From Nocardioides sp. LHD-245 (lineage in GTDB: Bacteria; Actinomycetota; Actinomycetes; Propionibacteriales; Nocardioidaceae), in assembly GCF_030929495.1 (NCBI RefSeq), contig NZ_JAVFWN010000003.1, forward strand, positions 124,001-188,000: a stretch of 64,000 nt of DNA, in the 5' to 3' direction. How positions within the stretch are numbered: position 1 is the first letter of the stretch; each line of letters begins with the position of its first letter. The translations under genes and the position numbers were made by a program. Shown here one piece after another: positions 19,521 to 27,758 of this stretch. The notes under the pieces are model-generated. The model saw nothing but the letters and a program-made list of their open reading frames with translations, was not told the DNA's origin and made no database searches.

Positions 19521-20638
19521 TCGCCGGGCCAGATCAGCATGTTGTTGGCGTCGTACAGGTCCGTGACCAGGTCGAAGTCGACCACAGTGTCGAGATCCGG
19601 GATCTCCTTCACTTCGCTGAACTCCCGGGTCAGCGCAGCGGCTGCCTCCCACTCCTCACGGGTGTGGGCACCCAGCGGCTTGACCGTGCTGTCCCGGATC
19701 CACTGCGACTCCACGGCCCAGGTCCGCCTCTGCTGGTCCAACGGGAACGAGTCGCCCTGGTTGTCCTCGGCGGCCAGTTCGGTCACGTGCTCCACGCACT
19801 TGTCCTCGTTGTCCAGGCAGTACTGGAGCGCCTTCAGCGTGGCCCGCATGAAGTCGGCGGCGGTCTCCCGGTGCTCCTCCAGGAAGGTCGAGTTCACCTC
19901 CATCACGCTGTAGGTGCTCTCGACGCCTGCATCGGCCGGCAGGAACTCGCTGAACTCGATGCCCTGGTCCTTGAGGCTGGCGCACTGACTCGACGCGTAG
20001 GCGATCTCGGCGTCGATCGTGCCGCGGGTGACGATGGTCGGGTCGTAGTTGGTGATCTTGGTGAACTTCACCTTGTCCAGGTCGACGCCGGCCTTGGCGA
20101 GCTGTGCTCGGGCGACCGGGGCGACCTGAGTGAAGTAGCCGAGCCGCTTGCCCTCCAGGTCCTTGAGGGTCTTGATGTTCTTGTTGGCCAGGATGCAGTG
20201 GGGGTCGGTGGTGCCGTAGGTCGCGACTGCGGTGATGTTGTCGGCGTTGACCACGGTGTCCAGGACACTGGGCGCCGACCCCACGGAGGTGAACTGGGCC
20301 TTGTTGGCGTTGACCAGTTGCTGGCCCGACGCACCGGCGGTGTTCATCTCGACGTTGAGGCACAGGGCGTCGTAGTAGCCCAGGTCTCGCGCCATGAAGA
20401 CGTCCATGATCGAGCCGCTGGCGGCGTAGCTGTAGGATGAGATGTAGGTGATCTTCCCTGCATCCTTGTTCCGCTGACATGCCGCGTCGTCGGGGGCGTA
20501 GCCCGCGGTGTCGGTAGCGCCTTCCACCGGTTGACGGGCCGACTTGTCGGCAGCGTTCGAGCCCGAGCCACACGCACTTATCGTCAATCCGAGAACAATG
20601 GTCAATCCGCTGAGCGCAAGCTTTGAAATGGTCTTCAT
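19517..20638 (-). CDS. NMT1/SsuA-type substrate-binding lipoprotein
   Basis: The 373-aa lipoprotein is first gene of the operon. Its signal peptide ends in the lipobox ISAC (Cys about residue 23), anchoring it to the membrane outer face. The NMT1-like periplasmic-binding fold follows (YAASGSIMDVFMARDLGYYDA, then TLKDLEGKRLGYF). It lacks the WFPNxxH motif of pyrimidine-binding ThiY proteins that the second importer of this window has, so the ligand is probably different (sulfonate, phosphonate or an aromatic/amino compound). The ATG at 20638 is followed by MKTISKLALSG. Upstream DNA is AT-richer than the flanks. Confidence 0.86.
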   Translation of the reverse strand: MKTISKLALSGLTIVLGLTISACGSGSNAADKSARQPVEGATDTAGYAPDDAACQRNKDAGKITYISSYSYAASGSIMDVFMARDLGYYDALCLNVEMNTAGASGQQLVNANKAQFTSVGSAPSVLDTVVNADNITAVATYGTTDPHCILANKNIKTLKDLEGKRLGYFTQVAPVARAQLAKAGVDLDKVKFTKITNYDPTIVTRGTIDAEIAYASSQCASLKDQGIEFSEFLPADAGVESTYSVMEVNSTFLEEHRETAADFMRATLKALQYCLDNEDKCVEHVTELAAEDNQGDSFPLDQQRRTWAVESQWIRDSTVKPLGAHTREEWEAAAALTREFSEVKEIPDLDTVVDFDLVTDLYDANNMLIWPGE

Positions 20639-21060
20639 AGTTCCTCACTTGTAGGCAGCGATTGGATTTGTTGGGTCGCAAAAAAGGATCGCGCCCGGAA
20701 TCAGAGGGTCACGAATTGACGTCGCGGGAACGACGTCGAATCAGAGACGGGGTGTCGCGGTTTCAGTAACGGCCGACGAGCGTCTTGGTACTGAGTGGCG
20801 AGTGCGACCCATAGGGGATGAGTCGCAGCAGATGATGATGTATTCGGATCGACTCCTTTCTGACGTAGCGTCCGTCACGCGCGATTGATGGCGTGCATCC
20901 GAACGATTGGATACGTCAGCAGAAGGTCGGCCATCCGGGGCACTCGGCATCACCGGGACCGTCGATCTACATCTCGACCGCTTGAAGAACATGATTCACG
21001 TCAAGCGATACGCCATGTTGGCATGCGGGATAAGCTGGTGTCAACGATTTCCGTTGCCCT
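20639..21060. other. Lower-GC upstream region of the importer operon
   Basis: I see no gene in these 422 bases. Base composition is low for the window (31 of 60 G or C at 20641-20700). An inverted repeat GACGTCG/CGACGTC (20718-20724 and 20731-20737) within ATTGACGTCG...CGACGTCGAAT is a possible operator for the leftward operon. The region ends at 21061, where sequence similar to the DUF2461 gene abruptly starts. Confidence 0.5.
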
Positions 21061-21282
21061 GACGTCCGCTTCGCGAAGGACAAGACGCCGTACAAGACGC
21101 ACCCCGGCGCGTTCGTGGGCGTCGGACCGCCGACCGGCCGGTACGTCGAGGTGGCGGTGCCCGGCGTCCGCGTCGGGGGCGGGATCTACGCGGCCTCGGG
21201 TGCGCACCTGGCCCGGCTGCGCGAGGACTGGCGGTGCCGGCGTCCGCTCGTCACCTGGGTCGCCGACGCGATCGCGGAGTGA
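21061..21282 (+). pseudogene. DUF2461 gene remnant (truncated, internally deleted)
   Basis: The 74 codons read DVRFAKDKTPYKTH, GAFVGVG, YVEVAVPGVRVGGG, LARLRE and then directly DWRCRRPLVTWVADAIAE-stop. Compared with the intact gene at 15210-15842, the first 63 or so codons are missing, and a block of about 80 codons between LARLRE and the DDW segment is deleted; the rest is highly similar in DNA and still in frame. No start codon is present. It marks the right edge of the lower-GC operon. Confidence 0.85.
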
Positions 21283-21289
21283 GGGGCCC

Positions 21290-21781
21290 TCAGCCGCGCA
21301 CTCGGCGCAGGAAGGCCGCCAGGTTGTCGGTCAGCCGCCCGACCTGCTGCTCGACGGTCAACGACTCCGGCAGCCGGCCCTGGTCGCTGACCTTCTTGCC
21401 CCGCACGTACAGCGAGCACTGCAGGTCGGCGCACATGTAGGTGCCCACCGAGTCGCCGTTCTGCCCGGCCTTCCCGGCCCGCGGCGCGACCATCAGCACC
21501 ACTCCGCCGGAGCCGTGCGGGGTCAGGCACAGGGTGCAGAGATTCTTGCGCGGCGTGCCGGCGCTCCCGTCGGTCGCGCGGAGCACGATGCCGTACGGCG
21601 TCCCGTCGACCTCCGCGACGACGTACCCCCGCACCCGCGACTGCGGGTCGCGCCAGCCGAGGAAGTCGAGCTGCTCCCAGGGCAGCTCGCTCAGCGAGCG
21701 CGGGACGTTGAGCCGCTTCGCCTCGCCCTTCGAGCAGTTCACGAAGGAGGCGCGGATCTGTTGCTCGGTGAGGGGCTCCAC
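21290..21781 (-). CDS. FBP-domain protein (EF-G-binding, FusB-like zinc finger)
   Basis: The product is about 163 aa. The region VEPLTEQQIRASFVNCSKGEA, then LDFLGWRDP, NLCTLCLTPHG and TYMCADLQCSLYVRGKK matches the FBP C-terminal treble-clef zinc-finger proteins related to FusB, which bind elongation factor G. The four zinc ligands are the CxxC and CxxxxC pairs. GTG 21781 was chosen because AAGGTGG lies 6 bases upstream and family members begin at this point. It is a single-gene unit; whether it gives fusidic-acid tolerance is unknown. Confidence 0.8.
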   Translation of the reverse strand: MEPLTEQQIRASFVNCSKGEAKRLNVPRSLSELPWEQLDFLGWRDPQSRVRGYVVAEVDGTPYGIVLRATDGSAGTPRKNLCTLCLTPHGSGGVVLMVAPRAGKAGQNGDSVGTYMCADLQCSLYVRGKKVSDQGRLPESLTVEQQVGRLTDNLAAFLRRVRG

Positions 21782-21828
21782 GTCGATCCACCTTACGAAC
21801 CGGCGCCACCCATTTACCGCCCGGCGGC

Positions 21829-22281
21829 TCAGGCGGAGGTGAAGCTCGCCATCGTCCGGTCCGGCTCCCAGAACGCCTTCATCGACTTCACCCGGCCGTC
21901 GTCGTCGACGACGTAGACCATGATCAGGTCGGTCGTGGTGTGCGAGCCGTCCGGGAAGGACGTCTTGATCCGGCCGATGTTGGCGCAGGTGTTGCCGCCC
22001 GGATTGGCGAACGAGTCGTTGATCTGGAACTCGAAGGTCGCGATCGGCGCGATCGCCTTCTCCCAGAACGCCGAGATGCCGGCGTGGCCGTGGTGCCCGG
22101 TGCCCTCGGGGTCGAACATCGACGGACCGACCGGGTCCTCGAGCACGGCGTCCTCGGCGTACACGGTCAGCCACTCGGCCAGGTCGCCCTTCGCGACGGC
22201 GGAGTAGGAGCGCTGGGACGCCGCGCGAGCCGGGTGTGGGTCGTCGGGGGCGTTCCAGACGATCGCGTCGGAGGTGATCAT
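21829..22281 (-). CDS. NTF2-like (SnoaL/ketosteroid-isomerase-like) protein
   Basis: The 150-aa protein with an NTF2-type cone fold shows AKGDLAEWLTVYAEDAVLEDP, GHAGISAFWEKAI and the C-terminal MKAFWEP. Relatives include delta5-3-ketosteroid isomerases, limonene-epoxide hydrolases and polyketide cyclases; sequence alone does not settle which. The region just upstream holds a perfect KstR-type operator (22303-22316), so a role in steroid or related isoprenoid catabolism is a reasonable guess. Confidence 0.75.
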   Translation of the reverse strand: MITSDAIVWNAPDDPHPARAASQRSYSAVAKGDLAEWLTVYAEDAVLEDPVGPSMFDPEGTGHHGHAGISAFWEKAIAPIATFEFQINDSFANPGGNTCANIGRIKTSFPDGSHTTTDLIMVYVVDDDGRVKSMKAFWEPDRTMASFTSA

Positions 22282-22302
22282 GCGGCCATCGTAGGGCGAA
22301 TC

Positions 22303-22316
22303 TAGAACGTGTTCTA
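22303..22316. promoter_or_regulatory. KstR-type operator candidate
   Basis: TAGAACGTGTTCTA has perfect 6-bp arms and fits the published KstR consensus TnnAACnnGTTnnA of cholesterol-catabolic regulons at every fixed position. It lies 22 bp upstream of the NTF2-like start and 97 bp upstream of the divergent gene at 22413. Binding is an inference. Confidence 0.6.
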
Positions 22317-22412
22317 CCCCTTCTCCCTTCCCGGCTTCCTGACCGCCTTCCTGACGGCTGCGCGTCGCCGGCCGTTCACGGACCGCTCATCGTGGCCTGC
22401 CACGGTGCGAGC

Positions 22413-23081
22413 ATGGCGAAGAAGCAGAAGGCCTGGATCCACGTGGGCATGCCCGGCGCGGGCGATGTCGTCGAGTCCGCCCTCGCCCACCATCACGCCG
22501 CGCTCGTCGAGCTCGGCGTCGCCTCCGTCGCCCGGTCGACCGCGGAGAGCTTCCGGGCCGCGGTCGAGATGACCCGCTCCCACAAGGACTGGGGCCTCAA
22601 GCGCGCCGACGTCGAGGGCCAGTGGGCGCGCCTGGTCCGCCGGGCCCGCAAGGGTCGCTGTGACCTGGTCTTCAGCCAGTCGCTGCTGGCGGCGGCCACC
22701 CCCGACCAGGTCGCGCTCCTCGTGGACGCCCTGGCGGACCACCAGGTCCACGTCGTGCTCACCACGGGCCACGACGACGAGGCCCCGGTGATCGCGCGAT
22801 GGCATGGCGCCTGCCGCAAGCCGGAGCGCCTGCACGTCATCGAGACCGACGGCCTCGAGCCCGGCCAGGTCTGGTCGGCGTTCGGTCGCACCGTCGGCTT
22901 CGGTACGGCGTCCCTGCGGCTCGATGGTGTCCCGCGCGCGACGGCCACGCTGCAGACGCTCCCCGAGGCGCTGCGCGAGGTCGAGCGGCTCGCCCGGCGC
23001 AACGCCTCGCTCGAGGTCCGGCTCGAGGAGCTGGACCGCAAGCGCCGCAAGCTCAAGCGGCGGCTGAACAGCGCGGCCTGA
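22413..23081 (+). CDS. Hypothetical protein with degenerate sulfotransferase-like P-loop and C-terminal coiled coil
   Basis: The 222-aa product starts MAKKQKAWIHVGMPGAGDVVESAL. This resembles the PAPS-binding loop of actinobacterial sulfotransferase-like proteins (normally PKTGTTxLQ), but the Lys and Thr residues are gone, so sulfotransfer is doubtful. The last 40 residues (EVERLARRNASLEVRLEELDRKRRK) form a charged coiled coil. The function is not recognised. It is divergent from the NTF2-like gene and shares its candidate KstR site. Confidence 0.6.
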   Translation: MAKKQKAWIHVGMPGAGDVVESALAHHHAALVELGVASVARSTAESFRAAVEMTRSHKDWGLKRADVEGQWARLVRRARKGRCDLVFSQSLLAAATPDQVALLVDALADHQVHVVLTTGHDDEAPVIARWHGACRKPERLHVIETDGLEPGQVWSAFGRTVGFGTASLRLDGVPRATATLQTLPEALREVERLARRNASLEVRLEELDRKRRKLKRRLNSAA

Positions 23082-23159
23082 GCGGTTCAACTACCGAATG
23101 TGTCGCCAGGGCGCGCGTCTCGCGACAGATCTGGTAGGTGAACTGCCGTGGGGGAGTCG

Positions 23160-23618
23160 TCAGTGCGGAGCCCAGGCGTCGTCGTCGGCGGTCCGCGAGG
23201 TCACGGTGTCGGGGAGCTCGCCGTCGGCGAGCTGCTGGATCGAGACGTCCTCGAACACCTCGCGCAGGGCCCGGCGGGCGGCGATCCAGACGTGCTGGAG
23301 GACCTCGGCGGCGGCGTTGTAGTTGACCGCCTCGGGGCGCAGCCCGTAGACGGAGACGAGCGGGCCGTCGACGGCGCGGATCACGTCGGCGACCGAGACC
23401 GTCGTGGCCTCGCGGGCCATCCGCCAGCCGCCGGACTGGCCGCGCTGGGACATCACGATGCCCGCGCGGCGCAGGTCGGCGAGGATCGCCTGGAGGAAGC
23501 CGTGGGGGATGTCCTGGAGCCGGCCCAGCTCCTCGGCGCTCACCGCCCGACCGTCGGACCGGCTCGCCATGGCGATCAGGGCCCGCAGTGCGTAGTCGGA
23601 CTTGGCGGAGACGCGCAT
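23160..23618 (-). CDS. Rrf2-family transcriptional regulator (no cysteines)
   Basis: The 152-aa protein has the Rrf2 winged helix MRVSAKSDYALRALIAMA, then IPHGFLQAILADLRRAGIV and RGQSGGWRMAR. The sensing loop lacks all three cysteines that hold the Fe-S cluster in IscR/NsrR-type members; indeed the whole protein has no Cys. Sensing must therefore be by another ligand, as in CymR-like members. A 13-bp palindrome lies 26 bases upstream of its start and may be an autoregulatory site. Confidence 0.88.
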   Translation of the reverse strand: MRVSAKSDYALRALIAMASRSDGRAVSAEELGRLQDIPHGFLQAILADLRRAGIVMSQRGQSGGWRMAREATTVSVADVIRAVDGPLVSVYGLRPEAVNYNAAAEVLQHVWIAARRALREVFEDVSIQQLADGELPDTVTSRTADDDAWAPH

Positions 23619-23643
23619 GGGGACAGTCTGTCAGATTGCTCGA

Positions 23644-23656
23644 TCGACTCAGTCGA
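23644..23656. promoter_or_regulatory. Palindrome upstream of the Rrf2 gene
   Basis: TCGACTCAGTCGA is a perfect 6+1+6 palindrome in the region between the Rrf2 gene and the divergent acyl-CoA dehydrogenase gene. It may be the Rrf2 operator (inference from position). Confidence 0.4.
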
Positions 23657-23733
23657 CCTAGGTGGGGTTCGCGGGCCCCGTGTCCTGGACCGCTGGGCGG
23701 CGGCGGGTGTGAGCGATCCCGCGACCCCCGTGC

Positions 23734-23779
23734 TTGCCCGCAGCTAGCACCCCCCGTATGATGAAGTTACTGGCGAGTA
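23734..23779 (+). promoter_or_regulatory. Promoter and inverted repeat for the acyl-CoA dehydrogenase gene
   Basis: TTGCCC (23734-23739), a 17-base spacer and TATGAT (23757-23762) form a strong sigma-A-type promoter. Six bases after the -10 box, TACT-GGCG-AGTA (23768-23779) is an inverted repeat at the expected transcription start, well placed for a repressor. Confidence 0.65.
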
Positions 23780-23824
23780 GCAGCCAATGAGAACCCTCTC
23801 CGAACCCTGGAAATGGTGGGAACT

Positions 23825-25690
23825 GTGAGCCACTACAAGAGCAACCTGCGCGACATCGAGTTCAACCTCTTCGAGCTCTTCAACGTGCAGGACTACCTCG
23901 GCACCGGCCTCTACGAGGAGATGGACGCCGACACCGCGCGCGAGATCCTCGCCGAGGTCGAGCGGATCGCCCGCGAGGACCTCGCGGCCTCCTTCGTCGA
24001 CTCCGACCGCAACCCGCCGGTCTTCGACCCGGCGACCAACACCGCGCCGGTCCCGGCGTCCTTCAAGAAGTCCTACGACACCTGGATGGAGTCCGGCTTC
24101 TGGGGCCTGGGCCTGCCCGAGGAGATCGGCGGCACCACCGCGCCGCCGTCGCTGGTCTGGGGCAGCGCCGAGATGGTGCTGGGCGCGCACGCGCCGATCT
24201 GGATGTACTGCACCGGCCCGTCGATGGGCTCGGTCGTCTTCAAGAACGCCAACGGCGTCGCCCGCGACATCCGGATCGCCGAGATCATGGTCGAGCGCCT
24301 GTGGGGCGCCACCATGGTGCTGACCGAGCCCGACGCGGGCTCCGACGTCGGCGCCGGCAAGACCTATGCCACGCCCAACGAGGACGGCTCCTGGAACATC
24401 ACCGGCGTCAAGCGCTTCATCACCAGCGCCGAGTCGGACCTGCAGGAGAACATCATGCACCTCGTCCTCGCCCGCCCGAAGGGCGTCGAGGGCATCGGCG
24501 GCCCGGGCACGAAGGGCCTGAGCCTCTTCCTCGTGCCGAAGTACCACTTCGACCACCAGACCGGTGAGCTGACCGGCGAGCGCAACGGCGTCTACGTCAC
24601 CAACGTCGAGCACAAGATGGGCATCAAGGTGTCCAACACCTGCGAGCTCACCTTCGGCGACCCGCAGGTCGGCGGCGGCGAGGCCGCCCAGGGGTGGCTG
24701 CTCGGTGAGGTCCACGACGGCATCCGCCAGATGTTCGACGTCATCGAGAACGCCCGGATGATGGTCGGCACCAAGGCCATCGCGACCCTGTCCACCGGCT
24801 ACCTCAACGCGCTCGACTACGCCAAGGAGCGGGTCCAGGGCTCCGACCTCACCCAGGCCTCCGACAAGGCGGCGCCGCGGGTCACGATCACGCACCACCC
24901 CGACGTACGCCGCTCGCTGATGACCCAGAAGTCCTTCGCCGAGGCGATGCGCTCGCTGGTCCTCTACACCGCGACCTGGCAGGACACGGTCTACCGCGCC
25001 AAGGCCGCCGGTGAGCGCGACGAGCTGGCCGAGGCCGTCAACGACCTGCTGCTCCCGATCGTCAAGGGCTACGGCTCGGAGCGCTCCTGGGTGCTGCTCG
25101 GCACCGAGTCGCTGCAGACCTTCGGCGGCTCGGGCTTCCTGCAGGAGTACCCGATCGAGCAGTACGTCCGCGACGCCAAGATCGACACCCTCTACGAGGG
25201 CACCACCGCGATCCAGGGCCAGGACTTCTTCTTCCGCAAGATCGTCAAGGACCAGGGCAAGGCGCTGGGCCACCTCGCCGGCGAGATCAAGGCGTTCCTG
25301 GAGTCGGAGGCCGGCAACGGCCGGCTCAAGAACGAGCGCGAGCTCCTCGCGACCGCCCTCGCCGACGCCGAGGCGATCGTCGGCCTGATGATCAACGACC
25401 TCATGTCCGCCCAGGACGAGATCCGCAACATCTACAAGGTCGGCCTCAACACCACCCGCGTCCTCATGGCGCTCGGGGACGTGGTCTGCGCCTGGCTGCT
25501 GCTCCGCGGCGCCGAGGTGGCGCTGGAGAAGCTCGGCGGCGACGCGGGTGCCGACAAGTCCTTCTACGAGGGCAAGGTCGCCGCGGCGCAGTGGTTCGCG
25601 CAGCTCAACCTGCCGCGCATCTCGGCCGAGCTCACGATCGCCCAGGCCACCGGCCTGGACGTGATGGACCTCGACGAGGCCGCGTTCTGA
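23825..25690 (+). CDS. Acyl-CoA dehydrogenase (FadE5/DmdC-like, long form)
   Basis: The product is about 621 aa, longer than classical 380-aa acyl-CoA dehydrogenases and matching the FadE5-like subgroup with an extra C-terminal helical domain. Visible are [18 protein letters not shown], the FAD/substrate motif [15 protein letters not shown], and [11 protein letters not shown] containing the catalytic Glu. It oxidises acyl-CoA to enoyl-CoA in beta-oxidation; FadE5 relatives are broad-range. GTG 23825 is chosen because the family begins MSHYKSN; the ATG at 23813 adds four residues. A promoter and possible operator lie just upstream and a hairpin terminator follows. Confidence 0.92.
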   Translation: MSHYKSNLRDIEFNLFELFNVQDYLGTGLYEEMDADTAREILAEVERIAREDLAASFVDSDRNPPVFDPATNTAPVPASFKKSYDTWMESGFWGLGLPEEIGGTTAPPSLVWGSAEMVLGAHAPIWMYCTGPSMGSVVFKNANGVARDIRIAEIMVERLWGATMVLTEPDAGSDVGAGKTYATPNEDGSWNITGVKRFITSAESDLQENIMHLVLARPKGVEGIGGPGTKGLSLFLVPKYHFDHQTGELTGERNGVYVTNVEHKMGIKVSNTCELTFGDPQVGGGEAAQGWLLGEVHDGIRQMFDVIENARMMVGTKAIATLSTGYLNALDYAKERVQGSDLTQASDKAAPRVTITHHPDVRRSLMTQKSFAEAMRSLVLYTATWQDTVYRAKAAGERDELAEAVNDLLLPIVKGYGSERSWVLLGTESLQTFGGSGFLQEYPIEQYVRDAKIDTLYEGTTAIQGQDFFFRKIVKDQGKALGHLAGEIKAFLESEAGNGRLKNERELLATALADAEAIVGLMINDLMSAQDEIRNIYKVGLNTTRVLMALGDVVCAWLLLRGAEVALEKLGGDAGADKSFYEGKVAAAQWFAQLNLPRISAELTIAQATGLDVMDLDEAAF

Positions 25691-25721
25691 TCGCACCCTG
25701 ACGCCGACGGCCTCGGCGCCT

Positions 25722-25757
25722 ACGACGGCCGCCCCGGGCAACCGGGGCGGCCGTCGT
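25722..25757. terminator. GC-rich hairpin between convergent genes
   Basis: Perfect 16-bp arms (25722-25737 and 25742-25757) around a 4-nt loop lie between the acyl-CoA dehydrogenase stop and the response-regulator stop. There is no T-run, as is usual for this genome. Confidence 0.7.
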
Positions 25758-25791
25758 CGTACGCCGGGGCGCGATCCGCCCGGCCCGGTGC

Positions 25792-26430
25792 TCAGGAGCG
25801 CAGGTAGGCGAGGACGGCGAGCACCCGGCGGTGCCCGCTGTCGGACGCCACGAGCCCGAGCTTGGCGAAGATGTTGCCGATGTGCTTGCTGACCGCCGTC
25901 TCGGTCACGACCAGCCGGGCGGCGATCGTGCCGTTGTCGAGGCCCTCCGCCATCAGGCCGAGCACCTCCCGTTCCCGGGGCGTGAGCGAGCGCACCGGAT
26001 CGTCGGCGCGCCGGCGGCTCAGCAGCTGGGAGATCACCTCGGGATCCATCACCGTGCCCCCGGCGGCGACCCGGCGCAGGGCGTCGACGAAGGCGGCCAC
26101 CTTGCCGACGCGCTCCTTGAGCAGGTAGCCGAGGCCGTCGGCACCGCGCGCGAGCAGCTCGCCGGCGTACCGGTCCTCGACATAGGCCGACAGCACGAGC
26201 ACCGGGAAGCCGGGACGCCGGGCCCGGGCCTCGGCGGCGGCCTTCAGGCCCTCGCTGGTGAAGGTCGGCGGCATCCGCACGTCGAGCACGGCGGCGTCGG
26301 CCTCGTCGAGCCGGGCGAGGAAGTCGTCGGCGTTGTCCACGGCGGCGACCACGTCGAAACCCTCGCTGCGCAGCAGCAGTGCGAGCCCCTCGCGCAACAG
26401 GGTGTCGTCCTCGGCGATCAGGATCCGCAT
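25792..26430 (-). CDS. NarL/FixJ-type response regulator
   Basis: The 212-aa protein has an N-terminal receiver domain (ILIAEDD, phospho-acceptor Asp in AVLDVRMPP, conserved Lys in YLLKERV) and a C-terminal LuxR-type HTH (SLTPREREVLGLMAEGLDNGTIAARLVVTE). It is translated from an ATG lying within the last codons of the kinase gene. It probably activates the divergent ABC exporter at 27759-31036, an arrangement common for this kinase/regulator type. Confidence 0.94.
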   Translation of the reverse strand: MRILIAEDDTLLREGLALLLRSEGFDVVAAVDNADDFLARLDEADAAVLDVRMPPTFTSEGLKAAAEARARRPGFPVLVLSAYVEDRYAGELLARGADGLGYLLKERVGKVAAFVDALRRVAAGGTVMDPEVISQLLSRRRADDPVRSLTPREREVLGLMAEGLDNGTIAARLVVTETAVSKHIGNIFAKLGLVASDSGHRRVLAVLAYLRS

Positions 26431-27650
26431 GTCAGCTCCGCCCTCACGGTCGTCGGCCCACCCTCGGGGCTCGTCATGGTCAGCCGGCCCTCGAAGGCCT
26501 CGACCCGGCGCCGCATGCCGGCCAGGCCGCCGCCGGGACGCTCGACGGCCCCCCCGGTGCCGTCGTCGGTGATCTCGACGTGCAGCAGGTCGCGGTCGGC
26601 GGCGACCCGGACCCGCGCGGTGTCGGCCGCGCTGTACTTGTTCACGTTGTTGAGCGCCTCCGCGACGATGAAGTAGGTGGCCGACTCGACGGCCGCGGGG
26701 ACGCGGCCGACGTCACCGAGCTCGAGGGTGCACGGTACGACGCTGCGGCCGGCGAGCGACGCGAGCGCGCCTTCGAGACCGAGCTCGTCGAGGATCGGGG
26801 GGTAGATGTCGTGCACGGTCCGGCGCAGGCCGGCGAGCGCATCGCTCGCGGCCTCCTGCGCCCGCCGCAGGTGGGGAAGACCGTCCTCGCCGTTCTCGAA
26901 GGCACGCTCGGCGAGGCCCATCATCATGGTGACGCTGACCAGCCGGTTCTGGGCGCCGTCGTGCAGGTCGCGCTCGATGCGACGCAGCTCGGCGGCGTGC
27001 GCATCCAGCGCAGCGGCGCGGCTGAGCGTCAGCGAGTCGACCCGGGCCCGCAGCTCGAGACGGCGGTCCGGGGTCAGCAGGCGCGCCGATACGGCGGCGA
27101 CCGCCCGGGCCGCGGCAGGGACGAGGTACCACGAGACGACGGCGTACCCGACCGCCACCAACGGCATCGTCGCGGCCAGGCCCCACGAGGTCACCGGGTA
27201 CGGCGCGACGACCGGCTCGTCGGCCGGCACCAGGAACCAGTAGAACGGCACCAGCAGCGAGTTGAGGATCCCGAGCGGGATCGCGAGGCAGACCAGGCCC
27301 ACGGTGAACGTGGGCAGCGCGTGGATCGTCAGCCACCCGACCTCGCGTGCCGTCTGCCGCGAGAACGCGAAGTGCAGCCGGGCGTCGATCGTGCGGTCGG
27401 CGGGCTGCTGGACGCGTGGCGCGGCGATCGGCGTACCGCGGAACGCACCGATGCGGACCCGGGCGCGATCGCTCCACCGCCGCAGCAGCCGGGCCGCCTC
27501 CGGGAGCACGAGGACGCCCCCGGTCAGCAGCATGAACGGAGTGAGCAGCAGGAGGGCCATGAAGAGCACCAGCGACCCGGCGGACGCACCGACCTCGACG
27601 GCGAGGAAGCGCCAGCTGCGCGTCCACGAGCGCAGCCGGTCCGACGTCAT
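26418..27650 (-). CDS. Sensor histidine kinase (HisKA_3, DesK/NarX type)
   Basis: The product is about 410 aa. The N-terminal half has four or so TM segments (LVLFMALLLLTPFMLLTGGVL, VGLVCLAIPLGILNSLLVPFY) with short loops, so it likely senses the membrane itself. The dimerisation/phosphoacceptor motif ERDLHDGAQNRL is followed by a HATPase domain (ALNNVNKYS as N-box, then DDGTGG and GGGLAGMRRRV). The start is ATG 27650 (MTSDRLRSW). Its 3' end overlaps the regulator start by 13 bases. Confidence 0.92.
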   Translation of the reverse strand: MTSDRLRSWTRSWRFLAVEVGASAGSLVLFMALLLLTPFMLLTGGVLVLPEAARLLRRWSDRARVRIGAFRGTPIAAPRVQQPADRTIDARLHFAFSRQTAREVGWLTIHALPTFTVGLVCLAIPLGILNSLLVPFYWFLVPADEPVVAPYPVTSWGLAATMPLVAVGYAVVSWYLVPAAARAVAAVSARLLTPDRRLELRARVDSLTLSRAAALDAHAAELRRIERDLHDGAQNRLVSVTMMMGLAERAFENGEDGLPHLRRAQEAASDALAGLRRTVHDIYPPILDELGLEGALASLAGRSVVPCTLELGDVGRVPAAVESATYFIVAEALNNVNKYSAADTARVRVAADRDLLHVEITDDGTGGAVERPGGGLAGMRRRVEAFEGRLTMTSPEGGPTTVRAELTCGS

Positions 27651-27758
27651 GACCCCAGTCTGCCGGGCCCCGCGCCGGAGCACGGTAGAGCCAGCTCCAC
27701 CATCGGAACGGCACTCAGCCGGATTCTTCGGAGCGCCGCGAATTCCTAGCGTGGAGGC

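Noticed and set aside
15926-21061. A phage or IS-borne island
   Set aside because: No integrase, transposase or terminal inverted repeats were seen; only composition and the duplicated gene fragment suggest transfer.
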